Below, piece after piece: positions 18,246 through 28,007 of a stretch of DNA of 64,000 nt; position 1 is the first letter of the stretch, and the number at the start of each line of letters is the position of its first letter. Position numbers and translations under genes: made by a program. The stretch spans positions 62,001-126,000 of the forward strand of contig JAIETM010000007.1 of NCBI GenBank assembly GCA_019745155.1, written 5' to 3'. Under the pieces are notes generated by a model. The model ran no database searches and was not told the origin of the DNA. It was given only the letters and a program-made list of their open reading frames with translations. The stretch comes from Chitinophagaceae bacterium. Its GTDB lineage: Bacteria > Bacteroidota > Bacteroidia > Chitinophagales > Chitinophagaceae.

Positions 18246-19475
18246 ATGACGCCTGAACTATCAATTTTATTAGGTTCTGGATTTTCTGTACCTGTAGGTC
18301 TACCAACTGTTGATTCGATTAATAGTAAGCTTTGTAACTTAAAGAAAGATGATTTCTATCTTACTTCAGCCCAAACAGCGGGTTTCTATAATTCAGATTG
18401 GAGAGACCCTAATGATTGGTCGTCTCACACGGATAGGTATTTTGCTCAAGAGTTTACTACGTTTTATCGAGAATGTGTATTAAATGGAAATGCTGACGCA
18501 TTCAATTACGAAGTCTTTTACGACTATATCACAGATTTTTTGAGATATAAAAAAGACAATGATAGAATAAGTAAGTTCTGTAATGAATTTCGCAAAACCT
18601 TTAAGGGGACAAGTTCTTATGATGATAATCACAATTTAGTTTGGCGTTTCAGTAAAATATTTAACCAGCTAGTTGCAGACTTGCTGGTAGTTCCCCGATT
18701 TTATGAAGATGTGAGCTATTTGAATTATCCGCCGTATGACCCATTCTTCGAATTTGTGAGAGAAAATTTAAAAGATAGGGTTGTAAATGTTCATACATTG
18801 AATCACGATTTGTTTTTTGACCATATGGCTAAGAAACATTCAAGTCTTTGGCAAAACTTTACTGATGGATTTTCTGAATATGGTTCTCCATATTACGGAC
18901 AAATTTCAGTAGACCACAAAGCCTCCGATGGTGTAATTCATAAAACATATATGGTTAGGCTCAGTTATTATACTGGTGATTATGACAATAATCTACGATT
19001 ATTCAAACTTCACGGGAGTATTGACAATTGCATTCTTCATAACACAAGTACTAATGAAATCATAAGAGTAAAAAGAGGTTTTGGAGTTAGAGATTTTTTC
19101 ATTGAAAGATTTGATGAAAAAGCAAAAAAGTATGCTTATGAAACTCCATTTGCAGAAAATGAGCCTGACTACCTAACCGGTACTACTGAGAAAATAAGGC
19201 AGTATAATCAGCCATTTTATGAAAATTTATTTACTCATTTCAAAAAAAATCTTTTAAACTCAAACCTGCTTGTTATAATTGGATATGGTTTCCAAGACAA
19301 AGTAATTAATGAATTTGTAGAGAATAATTATCTCATCTATAATAAGCAAATGGTCGTAATCGACATCACAAAACCTAACTCCAATATCTTGGATAAATAT
19401 CAAGACCAAATAATTTTCTCATCGAAAGGGGCGACAGGTGTTTCTTTTGAAGAATTTATGTCATGGAAAAAGTGA
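18246..19475 (+). CDS. SIR2-like domain protein (putative NADase defence effector)
   Basis: A 409-residue protein with SIR2-family nucleotide-binding features: LLGSGFSVPVGLP at residues 8-20, TLNHD at 184-188, the histidine of KLHGSID at 256, and IIGYGFQD near 344-351. Defence proteins with this SIR2 form (Thoeris ThsA, DSR, SIR2-HerA, SIR2-pAgo) hydrolyse NAD+ on infection and halt the cell. No further effector or sensor domain is obvious: the C-terminus ends soon after the Rossmann part. It is 21 bp downstream of the PD-(D/E)xK-like gene and probably cotranscribed with it. Confidence 0.82.
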   Translation: MTPELSILLGSGFSVPVGLPTVDSINSKLCNLKKDDFYLTSAQTAGFYNSDWRDPNDWSSHTDRYFAQEFTTFYRECVLNGNADAFNYEVFYDYITDFLRYKKDNDRISKFCNEFRKTFKGTSSYDDNHNLVWRFSKIFNQLVADLLVVPRFYEDVSYLNYPPYDPFFEFVRENLKDRVVNVHTLNHDLFFDHMAKKHSSLWQNFTDGFSEYGSPYYGQISVDHKASDGVIHKTYMVRLSYYTGDYDNNLRLFKLHGSIDNCILHNTSTNEIIRVKRGFGVRDFFIERFDEKAKKYAYETPFAENEPDYLTGTTEKIRQYNQPFYENLFTHFKKNLLNSNLLVIIGYGFQDKVINEFVENNYLIYNKQMVVIDITKPNSNILDKYQDQIIFSSKGATGVSFEEFMSWKK

Positions 19476-19578
19476 AAAATGTAGTCAACAAAAGCATTTG
19501 CAAAAAACCGGTACTGGACAATTTGTGCTAGGTTATAGTTTCTTTAATTTAACTGACTAAATATTATATTGTGAGATA

Positions 19579-22500
19579 ATGCCAAAGATTTACGATAATA
19601 TAGAAAACCACTTAACAAAAGGACTAAGTGATACGCTTGAACTATCACAGCGAACAGACTTTTGTGTAGGATATTTTAACCTGAGAGGATGGAAAGAAGT
19701 TGCTGATAAAATCGACAATTTAGCTGGTGCAACAGTTGTTGAGGGCAAGGATGATGTTCACCGAATTTGCCGACTGCTTGTTGGAATGCAGAAAATGCCA
19801 ATAGACATTTTACGTGACTATTTTTCAAAGGACGACGACCGTGACATTGATCAAGCCGAAGCAGTCAAACTTAAAAAGCGACTCGCCCAAGAATTTAAAG
19901 ACCAATTGACTATTGGAACTCCGACTGAGGCAGACGAAAGAGCTTTGCGGAAGTTGAGCCAACAAATGAAGGATAAGAAAGTAGTTGTAAAACTCCATTT
20001 GCGCTACACGCTACACGCAAAATTATATTTGGCTTATAGTGATGATAAGCGAGTACCTGTGGTTGGCTTTTTGGGTAGCAGTAATTTAACACTCGCCGGG
20101 CTTGCCAAACAAGGTGAATTGAATATTGACGTAATGGATCAAGATGCAGCCAACAAGTTGGCAACTTGGTTTGACGACCGTTGGAAAGACCGTTGGTGCA
20201 TTGATATTACAAAAGAGCTTATTGATATTATTGACAATTCATGGGCGGCCGATAGACTTGTTTCGCCTTTTCATATTTACTTGAAAATTGCGTACCACCT
20301 TTCTCGAGAAGCAAGAGCAGGCATCAATGAATTTAAGTTGCCAAAAGTTTTCCAAAAAGAGTTACTGGAGTTTCAACAAAAAGCAGTTCTCGTAGCTGCT
20401 CATCATTTGCACAAAAGAGACGGAGTTGTGATTGGTGATGTGGTTGGTTTAGGTAAAACCATTACTGCAACAGCATTGGCAAAACTATTTGAAGATGATT
20501 TCTTTCTGGAAACACTAATTATTTGCCCAAAGAACCTGGTTGAAATGTGGGAAGAGTATGCGCACAAGTACCAGTTGAGGGCAAAAGTGATTTCACAAAG
20601 TAAAGTGCAAACTACTTTACCCAATCTAAGACGTTACAGATTGGTTGTAATTGATGAAAGCCACAATTTGCGCAATGACCAAGGAAGCCGCTATCGTGCA
20701 ATAAAATCATATTTGGAAGAGAACGATAGTAAAGTGATTTTGCTTTCTGCAACTCCGTATAATAAAACGTATTTAGACCTTGCAAATCAACTTCGTCTGT
20801 TTATATCAGAAGATAAAGATTTAGGCATTAGTCCGGAACGTTATATTGAAAGCATAGGAGGGCAAGTTCAGTTTACTTCTCAACACACGGAAACTTTTAT
20901 CAGAAGCATCAAAGCTTTTGAAAAAAGCCATTTTGCAGACGACTGGAGAGAATTGATGCGTTTGTATTTGGTTAGAAGAACAAGAAGTTTCATTAAAAAC
21001 AACTACGCCGAAACCGACCAAAGTAGCGGACGCAAATTTTTAACTTTTGCTGATGGTTCTAAATCTTATTTCCCAGATCGAGTTCCAAAACGTGTTGAAT
21101 ATGTGTTTGACCCCAAAGATCCGAAAGACCAGTATGCAAAATTGTATTCAACAAAAGTAGTTGACATCATTAACGAATTGGAATTACCGAGATACGGACT
21201 ACAACAATACTTGAATGAAAAGCCATTAATCAAACCAACAAAGGATGAAGAGCATCTCATGCAAAACCTTAGCCGAGCGGGGCGCAGGCTGATGGGCTTT
21301 TGCAGAACCAATTTATTTAAGCGGTTGGAGAGTAGCGGATATTCTTTTCTACTTTCTTTAAGCCGTCATGTTTTAAGAAACTATGTTTTTGTATATGCCG
21401 CACAAAACCACCTACCTATCCCAATTGGTAAAAACATATCACAAAACTTAGATGATTTTTTAGAGGATAACGATACAGATAATGACGGAGATGATAAGAA
21501 TCATTTAAAGATCATACTAAAAGAAGAAATCTATTTACAAAAGGCAAAAGAACTATATCAACTTTTTGCAAGTGAAAGCTTCAAAAATCGCTTCGACTGG
21601 ATTAGAAGTGAATTTTTTGCAAACGCTTTACAGCAAAGCTTAATTAGTGATAGCAAACAAATTATCGAAATTCTAAACATTGGAAAAAACTGGAATCCCG
21701 CTGAAGATAGGCAGCTAAATGCTTTATACGACCTTTTGACAAAAACACATAGCAAAGAAAAGGTTTTGGTTTTCACTCAATTTGCTGACACCGCTTATTA
21801 CCTAACTGAGCAATTAAAGAATAGAGGCATCAAGCAAATTGAAAGTGTAACAGGTGACGATGAAAACCCAACAGCGCTAGCACAGCGTTTCAGTCCACAT
21901 AGCAACCAAAAATCTGATATTATCAGGAGCGGACAAGAATTGCGCGTATTAATAACAACGGATGTATTGAGTGAGGGACAAAATTTGCAGGATGCACACG
22001 TTATATTAAATTATGATTTACCCTGGGCTATTATTCGTCTAATCCAGCGCGCAGGTCGTGTTGATCGTATTGGACAAAAGGCAGAGCAAATATTCTGCTA
22101 TTCATTCTTACCTGAGGATGGTATTGAAGCGATTATCAATTTGCGAAGAAGATTAACCCAGCGTATTGAAGAAAATGCCAATGTAGTAGGTAGCGATGAA
22201 ACCTTTTTTGAAGGTGATCCTGTAAACCTCGCCGACCTTTATAATGAGAAATCTGGGATATTAGACGGGGAGGATGACGATACCGAAGTGGATCTAGCAT
22301 CTTTAGCTTATCAGATTTGGAAAAACGCCACAGATGCAAATCCTGAACTAAGTAAAATAATTCCAGATTTGCCAAATGTGATTTATGCAACCAAACAAAA
22401 TGATGAATCACCAGAAAAAGAGGGCGTAATTGTATACACGCGAACCTCAGAAGAAAACGACGTGCTGGCCTGGGTGGATAAAAAAGGAAAAATCATCACC

Positions 22501-22944
22501 CAGTCGCAACATACTATTCTTAAAGCGGCACATTGCACGCCCGATACCGAGCCGAAGTTTAAATTAGAAAAGCACCACGAATTGGTGAAAAGCGGAATTG
22601 ACTTTATTCGAGAAGATGAAAAAATTACCGGTGGTTCACTTGGGAAAAAGACAGGCGTAAAGTACCGCGTATATATGCGACTTGACCGCTATTGCAAAGA
22701 GTATGAGGGAACTTTGTTTATAAATGATCAACTTAAAAAGGCCGTGGATGATATTTACAAATACCCCTTGAAGGAGTTTGCAAGAGAAACCTTAAATAGA
22801 CAACTCAAAGCAGGAATTTCAGACGAACAGTTGGCAAGTTTGGTGATTTCGCTGCGTGAAGAGGATAAATTAGCAATAGTAAATGAAGATGAACAACCCA
22901 ATAGAGAACCTCAAATCATTTGCTCTTTGGGCTTAAAAAACTAA
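19579..22944 (+). CDS. PLD-nuclease/SNF2-type helicase fusion
   Basis: An 1121-residue protein. Residues ~1-200 hold a phospholipase D-like domain with one HxK motif (His146, Lys148) followed by GSSN at 166-169. Then comes a SNF2/DEAD-like helicase: Walker A GDVVGLGKT (286-294), Walker B DESH (359-362), and the second RecA domain with VLVFTQFAD, TDVLSEGQNLQ and QRAGRVDRIGQ near residue 825. The C-terminal ~250 residues are of unknown fold. A single HxK motif implies that two chains form one PLD site. It heads a four-gene operon with KilA-N, methylase and SLOG-like genes and probably provides DNA translocation and cleavage in a restriction-like system. Confidence 0.88.
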   Translation: MPKIYDNIENHLTKGLSDTLELSQRTDFCVGYFNLRGWKEVADKIDNLAGATVVEGKDDVHRICRLLVGMQKMPIDILRDYFSKDDDRDIDQAEAVKLKKRLAQEFKDQLTIGTPTEADERALRKLSQQMKDKKVVVKLHLRYTLHAKLYLAYSDDKRVPVVGFLGSSNLTLAGLAKQGELNIDVMDQDAANKLATWFDDRWKDRWCIDITKELIDIIDNSWAADRLVSPFHIYLKIAYHLSREARAGINEFKLPKVFQKELLEFQQKAVLVAAHHLHKRDGVVIGDVVGLGKTITATALAKLFEDDFFLETLIICPKNLVEMWEEYAHKYQLRAKVISQSKVQTTLPNLRRYRLVVIDESHNLRNDQGSRYRAIKSYLEENDSKVILLSATPYNKTYLDLANQLRLFISEDKDLGISPERYIESIGGQVQFTSQHTETFIRSIKAFEKSHFADDWRELMRLYLVRRTRSFIKNNYAETDQSSGRKFLTFADGSKSYFPDRVPKRVEYVFDPKDPKDQYAKLYSTKVVDIINELELPRYGLQQYLNEKPLIKPTKDEEHLMQNLSRAGRRLMGFCRTNLFKRLESSGYSFLLSLSRHVLRNYVFVYAAQNHLPIPIGKNISQNLDDFLEDNDTDNDGDDKNHLKIILKEEIYLQKAKELYQLFASESFKNRFDWIRSEFFANALQQSLISDSKQIIEILNIGKNWNPAEDRQLNALYDLLTKTHSKEKVLVFTQFADTAYYLTEQLKNRGIKQIESVTGDDENPTALAQRFSPHSNQKSDIIRSGQELRVLITTDVLSEGQNLQDAHVILNYDLPWAIIRLIQRAGRVDRIGQKAEQIFCYSFLPEDGIEAIINLRRRLTQRIEENANVVGSDETFFEGDPVNLADLYNEKSGILDGEDDDTEVDLASLAYQIWKNATDANPELSKIIPDLPNVIYATKQNDESPEKEGVIVYTRTSEENDVLAWVDKKGKIITQSQHTILKAAHCTPDTEPKFKLEKHHELVKSGIDFIREDEKITGGSLGKKTGVKYRVYMRLDRYCKEYEGTLFINDQLKKAVDDIYKYPLKEFARETLNRQLKAGISDEQLASLVISLREEDKLAIVNEDEQPNREPQIICSLGLKN

Positions 22945-22982
22945 ACCCATCGAATTTAAAGAGGAAAACAGATGGTTTTACT

Positions 22983-23798
22983 ATGGCAAAAACTAAGAAA
23001 ATACAAGTACGAGGCGTTGAAATAACGGTTATCCATGAAGATAACAAGGACTTTATATCTCTTACAGATATGTTAAGGGCCAAAGACGGTGATTTTTTTA
23101 TTTCCGATTGGCTCAGAAATCGAAACACCGTTGAATTTCTTGGTATATGGGAATCGGTATATAACCCCCAGTTTAATTATGGCGAATTCGCCATAATTAA
23201 AAGTCAAGCCGGTTTAAATAACTATAAAATTAGCGTTAAGGAATGGGTTGAAAGAACGAATGCCATTGGTCTTAAAGCAACAGCAGGAAGATATGGTGGA
23301 ACCTATGCGCATAGCGATATCGCATTCGAATTTGGCATGTGGATAAGCGCTGAATTTAAGATTTACCTTATCAAAGAATTCCAGCGACTGAAAGCTGATG
23401 AGCATGACCGCCTGAAACTTGAATGGAACCTCCAACGAACTTTGGCCAAAGTAAATTATTACATCCATACCGATGCAATCAAAGAAAACCTGATACCCAA
23501 AGCATTGAGCAAAGCACAAATTAGTTTGGTGTATGCAAGCGAGGCCGACTTGCTTAATATGGCACTATTTGGTTTTACGGCAAAGCAGTGGCGAGATGCC
23601 AACCCCAATAAAGAAGGAAATGTAAGAGACTATGCCACCATTGAACAATTAGTAGTGCTTTCCAATCTGGAAAGTATTAATGCTGTATTAATCAATCAAG
23701 GTTTACCACAATCAGAGCGTTTAAAGCAATTGAACCAAATTGCGATTACCCAGATGAAATCTTTGGTAGCAAACCAACAAATAAAGAGACTGAAATGA
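22983..23798 (+). CDS. KilA-N domain protein
   Basis: A 271-residue protein with an N-terminal KilA-N DNA-binding domain (about residues 5-120), seen in LTDMLRAKDGDFFISDWL, the aromatic ETW-type core GIWESVYNP, and the RYGGTYAHSDIAFEFGMWIS ending. The C-terminal half is helical and resembles the tail of KilA-N proteins encoded beside restriction-modification genes. ATG 22983 is chosen (MAKTKK); the frame extends upstream into the helicase gene without need. It starts 38 bp after the helicase and overlaps the methylase start by 4 bp, so it is part of the operon, perhaps for target recognition or autoregulation. Confidence 0.83.
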   Translation: MAKTKKIQVRGVEITVIHEDNKDFISLTDMLRAKDGDFFISDWLRNRNTVEFLGIWESVYNPQFNYGEFAIIKSQAGLNNYKISVKEWVERTNAIGLKATAGRYGGTYAHSDIAFEFGMWISAEFKIYLIKEFQRLKADEHDRLKLEWNLQRTLAKVNYYIHTDAIKENLIPKALSKAQISLVYASEADLLNMALFGFTAKQWRDANPNKEGNVRDYATIEQLVVLSNLESINAVLINQGLPQSERLKQLNQIAITQMKSLVANQQIKRLK

Positions 23799-26700
23799 GT
23801 TTAGATAAAAAGGAATTCGCCAGCTACATCAAACAGTTCAACTTTCGTGAACTATTTAATGAAATGGGTTGGAACAACGATAAAACAACCCAATCCATTG
23901 TCGTAGAAAACGAAACACACACATTACAAGCAGTTGCCGAAAAAAGCGGTTTCAAAATCTTATTGTGCCTGCCCGACCATCAGGCGGGCAACCCGCTTTC
24001 CAATGGCTTAATTCCCGACTACAACACCCGTAAAAAGATTGAAACCAAATTAACCAAGCTGTTTCAGGAGCATTTGATTATTTTCTTTGATAGCAAGAAA
24101 ACTGAACAGATTTGGCAATTGGTAGTTAGACAATCTGGTAAGCCAACTAAGGTAACGGAAACGCGTTGGCGCATTAACCAAGACCCTGAATTATTATATC
24201 AGCGGGCAGCAGGAATTTTCTTTGAAATAGACGAGGAAGAAAATATTACCATTATTGACGTAACCAAACGCATAGCAGACAACTTCCACCAAAACAATGA
24301 AAAAGTAACCAAGCAGTTTTACGATAGATTCAAAAAAGAACATGCTTCTTTTTATGAGTTTGTAAAAGGCATCGATGATCACATAGATAAACAGAATCTC
24401 GGTAAAAAGAAAGATCAACAAGAAGAAAATCGTTCAAAACAATGGTATGTAAGTCTAATGCTTAACCGCCTTATGTTTTGCTATTTTATTCAGAAGAAAG
24501 GCTTTTTAGACAACAATAAGAATTATCTGCGCGATAAACTGATTGCTTGCAAGGCTAAAAAAGGAAAAGTAAAATTCTATTCTTTTTATCGTGATTTTCT
24601 TTTGGTATTGTTTCATAAAGGATTGAACGAAGCCACACAAAGCCCCGAGACTAAAATTGAAATTGGTAAAATTCCCTACCTGAATGGTGGTTTATTTGAT
24701 GAACATGAATTAGAAAAAAATAATACAAGTATTGATATTGACGATAAGGCATTTGAACACCTTTTTGATTTCTTCGATCAATATGAATGGCATTTAGATA
24801 CCCGACACACTGCAAGCGGAAAGGATATTAACCCTGATGTGATTGGTTATATTTTTGAAAAGTATATCAACGACAGGGCAAATATGGGTGCCTACTACAC
24901 CAAAGAAGATATTACCGATTATATCAGTAAAAATTGTATTCTGCCTTATTTGTTCGACGAAACAAAACGCCATTACCCGAAAGCTTTTAATGTTGATGCC
25001 GAATTGTGGCAAATGGTAAAGCAAAGTGGCGACCAATATATTTATGATGCAGTGAAAAAAGGTGTGGAAGAGCCATTACCAAGGGAAATTGAACAAGGCA
25101 TAAAAGATGTAAGCAAACGCACCGAATGGAATAAACCGGCTACCATCAATTACGCTTTGCCAACTGAAATTTGGCGTGAAGTAGTTGACCGCAGAAACCG
25201 ATACACCGCAGTAAAGAGCAAAATTGACAAAGGCGATATTCAGCACATTAATGACTTTATTACCTACAACTTGAACATTCGCCAGTTTGCACAAGATGTA
25301 GTTGAAAACACCAACGACCCGGAACTGGTGAAACACTTTTACAAAGCACTCAACAGCGTTACCATTATTGACCCTACTTGTGGCTCAGGAGCTTTTTTGT
25401 TTGCTGCAATGAACATTTTAGAACCCTTGTATGAAAGCTGCCTGCAACGAATGGAAAACTTTGTTGCCGAAGCACCGAAAGGCAAATACAAGTTTTTTGA
25501 AGAAACCTTGGCACAGGTAAAAAGCCCCGAACACCCCAATCTGCAATACTTCATTTACAAAAGCATCATCCTGCGGAACTTGTATGGTGTGGACATCATG
25601 AAAGAAGCGGTGGAAATTGCCAAACTGCGTTTATTCTTGAAACTTGTAGCAACTGTAGAAGCTGATTACCGCAAACCAAATTTAGGATTAGAGCCATTGC
25701 CCGATATTGATTTTAATATACGTGCAGGAAATACACTGGTTGGTTTTGCAACGGAAGCAGAATTGCAAAAAGGATTGACTTACACGATTGACGGAGTTTT
25801 AGCAAAACCTTTGATTGAGGAAAAATGTGAGATTGTTGCCAATGCTTTTAAACGCTACAAAGAAATTCAGTTGACCTATGGCGATGATTTCAAGGAGTTT
25901 AAAAAAGCAAAAGCAGAACTTAACAAACGCCTGAAAGAACTCAACCATGAACTGAACCAATTATTACATAAACAAGCAAGTGGCTTGAAATATGAAACTT
26001 GGTTACAATCGCACCAACCCTTCCATTGGTTTGCCGAGTTTTATGAAATCCTTCAAGACAATAGAGGTTTTGATGTGATAATAGGAAATCCACCGTATGT
26101 TGTTTATACAGCGGAGAAATCACCCTACAAATTAAAAGAATATGCAACATTAACCTGTGCTAATCTCTATGCTTACTGTGCTGAGCGTTCCTTCAATATT
26201 ATGAATTCTGATGGTCGTTTCGGTATGATAATTCCTAACAGTAGCATATCCGCTGACAAATTATCACCACTTCAAAAAATATTTATAAAAGATAAAACAT
26301 CTTGGATAAGTAATTATGCTTGGCGTCCAGCAAAATTATTTGAGGGAGCAAATATGTTGCTTGCCATTGTTTTATCTGTAAAGGGGAATGAAAAAGCAGT
26401 CAGAGCAAGTGTTTATTATAAATGGTATAATGATTACAGAGAAGTATTATTTGAAACTATTTCTTACAATGACGCTACCAAAATCTTACAAACAGGAACA
26501 ATACCAAAAATACCATCAAGCCAGTATTTCTCAATTATTGATAAACTAAAAAAGAAATCAGGTAATAAAAGACTGATAGATTTTTTTAGGAGCCAACCAA
26601 CAAAACATAAGTTCTACTATTTCAGGGCAGTGTTGTATTGGGTTAAAATATTAGAAGATGAACCAGTTTTCAGAGAAGATGGCACTCAAACAACCACAGG

Positions 26701-27139
26701 TGAAATGAAGCTGGTTTATGTAGATAGCGAAGATTTAAAATACACACTTATTTCTCTTCTTTCTTCTTCGCTATTTTTTGTTCATTACATTACTTGGTCA
26801 AGTTGCCAAGTAATAAATAGCAGAGATTTTGAATTGCCCTTCGATTTTAACTCTCTTAGTTCTGAATTGAAAACACTTTTAGTAAAACTTGGAAAGAGAC
26901 TTCAAAAAGATTTGCAAGAAAATAGTGTTGTTCAAGTCCGAAATTATTCTACAAGAGGAAGGTCATTTACTATGGAAAAGCAATATTTCTACATTAAGAA
27001 ATCGAAAGCTATCATTGATGAAATAGACAAGGTTCTCGCTAAGCATTATGGTTTTACAAATGAAGAATTAGATTTTATCATTAATTATGACATTAAAAAT
27101 CGTTTAGGTAAAGACTTAGAAAACGAGGACGAAGAATGA
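23795..27139 (+). CDS. Eco57I/PglX-like N6-adenine DNA methylase
   Basis: A 1114-residue protein. The central segment GYIFEKYINDRANMGAYYT marks type IIG and PglX-like methylases. SAM motif I is DPTCGSGAFLF near residue 525, and the catalytic motif IV is NPPY near residue 765. The flanking N-terminal ~330 residues and C-terminal ~300 residues may hold nuclease or target-recognition functions; I see no clear PD-(D/E)xK motif. It overlaps its neighbours by 4 bp on both sides (ATGA), showing tight coupling with KilA-N and SLOG-like genes. It is expected to methylate host DNA for self-recognition. Confidence 0.88.
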   Translation: MSLDKKEFASYIKQFNFRELFNEMGWNNDKTTQSIVVENETHTLQAVAEKSGFKILLCLPDHQAGNPLSNGLIPDYNTRKKIETKLTKLFQEHLIIFFDSKKTEQIWQLVVRQSGKPTKVTETRWRINQDPELLYQRAAGIFFEIDEEENITIIDVTKRIADNFHQNNEKVTKQFYDRFKKEHASFYEFVKGIDDHIDKQNLGKKKDQQEENRSKQWYVSLMLNRLMFCYFIQKKGFLDNNKNYLRDKLIACKAKKGKVKFYSFYRDFLLVLFHKGLNEATQSPETKIEIGKIPYLNGGLFDEHELEKNNTSIDIDDKAFEHLFDFFDQYEWHLDTRHTASGKDINPDVIGYIFEKYINDRANMGAYYTKEDITDYISKNCILPYLFDETKRHYPKAFNVDAELWQMVKQSGDQYIYDAVKKGVEEPLPREIEQGIKDVSKRTEWNKPATINYALPTEIWREVVDRRNRYTAVKSKIDKGDIQHINDFITYNLNIRQFAQDVVENTNDPELVKHFYKALNSVTIIDPTCGSGAFLFAAMNILEPLYESCLQRMENFVAEAPKGKYKFFEETLAQVKSPEHPNLQYFIYKSIILRNLYGVDIMKEAVEIAKLRLFLKLVATVEADYRKPNLGLEPLPDIDFNIRAGNTLVGFATEAELQKGLTYTIDGVLAKPLIEEKCEIVANAFKRYKEIQLTYGDDFKEFKKAKAELNKRLKELNHELNQLLHKQASGLKYETWLQSHQPFHWFAEFYEILQDNRGFDVIIGNPPYVVYTAEKSPYKLKEYATLTCANLYAYCAERSFNIMNSDGRFGMIIPNSSISADKLSPLQKIFIKDKTSWISNYAWRPAKLFEGANMLLAIVLSVKGNEKAVRASVYYKWYNDYREVLFETISYNDATKILQTGTIPKIPSSQYFSIIDKLKKKSGNKRLIDFFRSQPTKHKFYYFRAVLYWVKILEDEPVFREDGTQTTTGEMKLVYVDSEDLKYTLISLLSSSLFFVHYITWSSCQVINSRDFELPFDFNSLSSELKTLLVKLGKRLQKDLQENSVVQVRNYSTRGRSFTMEKQYFYIKKSKAIIDEIDKVLAKHYGFTNEELDFIINYDIKNRLGKDLENEDEE

Positions 27140-27597
27140 TAAAAGAAAGCCTTGGAAATACAGACCTTTTGAAGCTACCGAAAACAGCTTTTCTATGCAG
27201 CCGACAAGTTCCTGCTTCAGCGATATTGAAATGCTATGACTGGGCAATAGCGCAAAGAGAAAAAGGCAATTGTATTATCAGTGGTTTTCACAGCCAAATA
27301 GAGAAAGACGTGTTGCATTATTTGCTCAAAGGCAAACAGCCCATTATTTTGGCATTGGCAAGAGGACTAAAAGAAAACTTAGAACCTGAATTTGTAAAAC
27401 CATTAGATCAAGGCAGACTTTTAATCATCACTCCGTTTGACAAATCGGTAAAACGAGTAAGCAGTCAAAATGCAGAGACACGCAACCAACTAATGACAAC
27501 GCTTGCAGACAAAATCACTATTGGTTACGCAAGCCCAGGCGGACAGTTGGAAGAACTATTAAAAGGAGTTAAGAAACCAATTAACAAAATCGTATGA
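27136..27597 (+). CDS. DprA/SLOG-like Rossmann protein
   Basis: A 153-residue protein related to the Rossmann core of DprA/Smf. Features are AFLCSRQVP at the first strand, IISGFHSQIEKD in place of the DprA GxRGID loop, and RLLIITPF followed by an Arg/Asn segment. DprA's winged-helix tail is missing, and the protein is half the usual length. SLOG-type domains in defence loci bind nucleotides or DNA. The start overlaps the methylase stop by 4 bp, so it is the last gene of the four-gene operon. Its role there is not known. Confidence 0.72.
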   Translation: MIKESLGNTDLLKLPKTAFLCSRQVPASAILKCYDWAIAQREKGNCIISGFHSQIEKDVLHYLLKGKQPIILALARGLKENLEPEFVKPLDQGRLLIITPFDKSVKRVSSQNAETRNQLMTTLADKITIGYASPGGQLEELLKGVKKPINKIV

Positions 27598-27716
27598 GCC
27601 AACGCATTTTGCAAGTATCCCGCAATTGGCGGGACCAAAGCCGCACAAGCCCAAGCACAGTCCAAAGTTTTATCGGCAGCGCTTGCAAAACCTGACCCGC
27701 CCCTGCGGGAGCCAAC
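27596..27716 (+). repeat. Structured intergenic element between 8-bp direct repeats
   Basis: The sequence GAGCCAAC occurs at 27596-27603 and 27709-27716. Between them are a 9-bp inverted repeat TTTTGCAAG/CTTGCAAAA (27607-27615, 27682-27690), a hairpin TCCCGC/GCGGGA (27618-27634), a GCCG/CGGC pair, and a hairpin CCCGC/GCGGG (27696-27709). A GTTAAAT matching the integron core GTTRRRY follows at 27723. The left repeat overlaps the SLOG gene stop. It could be a folded RNA, a terminator region, an attC-like site or a small mobile repeat. Confidence 0.45.
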
Positions 27717-28007
27717 TCAACAGTTAAATTAAGGCAGATTCAGAAGCACTGGAGGTGACTGGCGTTTGGCTTAATTTCTTTTGATGTACAAATTTGAAGC
27801 TTAGATCCTCTAAAGTTTTATCATAGAGAGAAAAGCAAAGTTTAAGCAACTGTTCTAACAGAAATTACTCATAAATGAGGAGAAAAAAAACCACCATTGC
27901 TGATGGTCAGATTTCATTGGGGCGAAACAATTTGTATTGTATTATCAAGTTGCTTAAGTATTCCTTTTAGTTAATTTACTTCACTGGAACTCATTATTTG
28001 CTTAAAT
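27717..28007. other. AT-rich intergenic stretch before hipB
   Basis: No open frame of useful length is seen. A small hairpin ACCAT/ATGGT (about 27893-27907) followed on the minus strand by eight T could terminate minus-strand transcripts, but no minus-strand gene is nearby. Confidence 0.4.

Noticed and set aside
22920-22982. Upstream extension of the KilA-N gene to 22920
   Set aside because: It would overlap the helicase gene and adds residues with no KilA-N similarity; ATG 22983 fits the domain start.
19579-27597. Classification as DISARM or BREX
   Set aside because: drmA, drmB, pglZ and brxC are not present; only helicase, PLD and methylase themes overlap.
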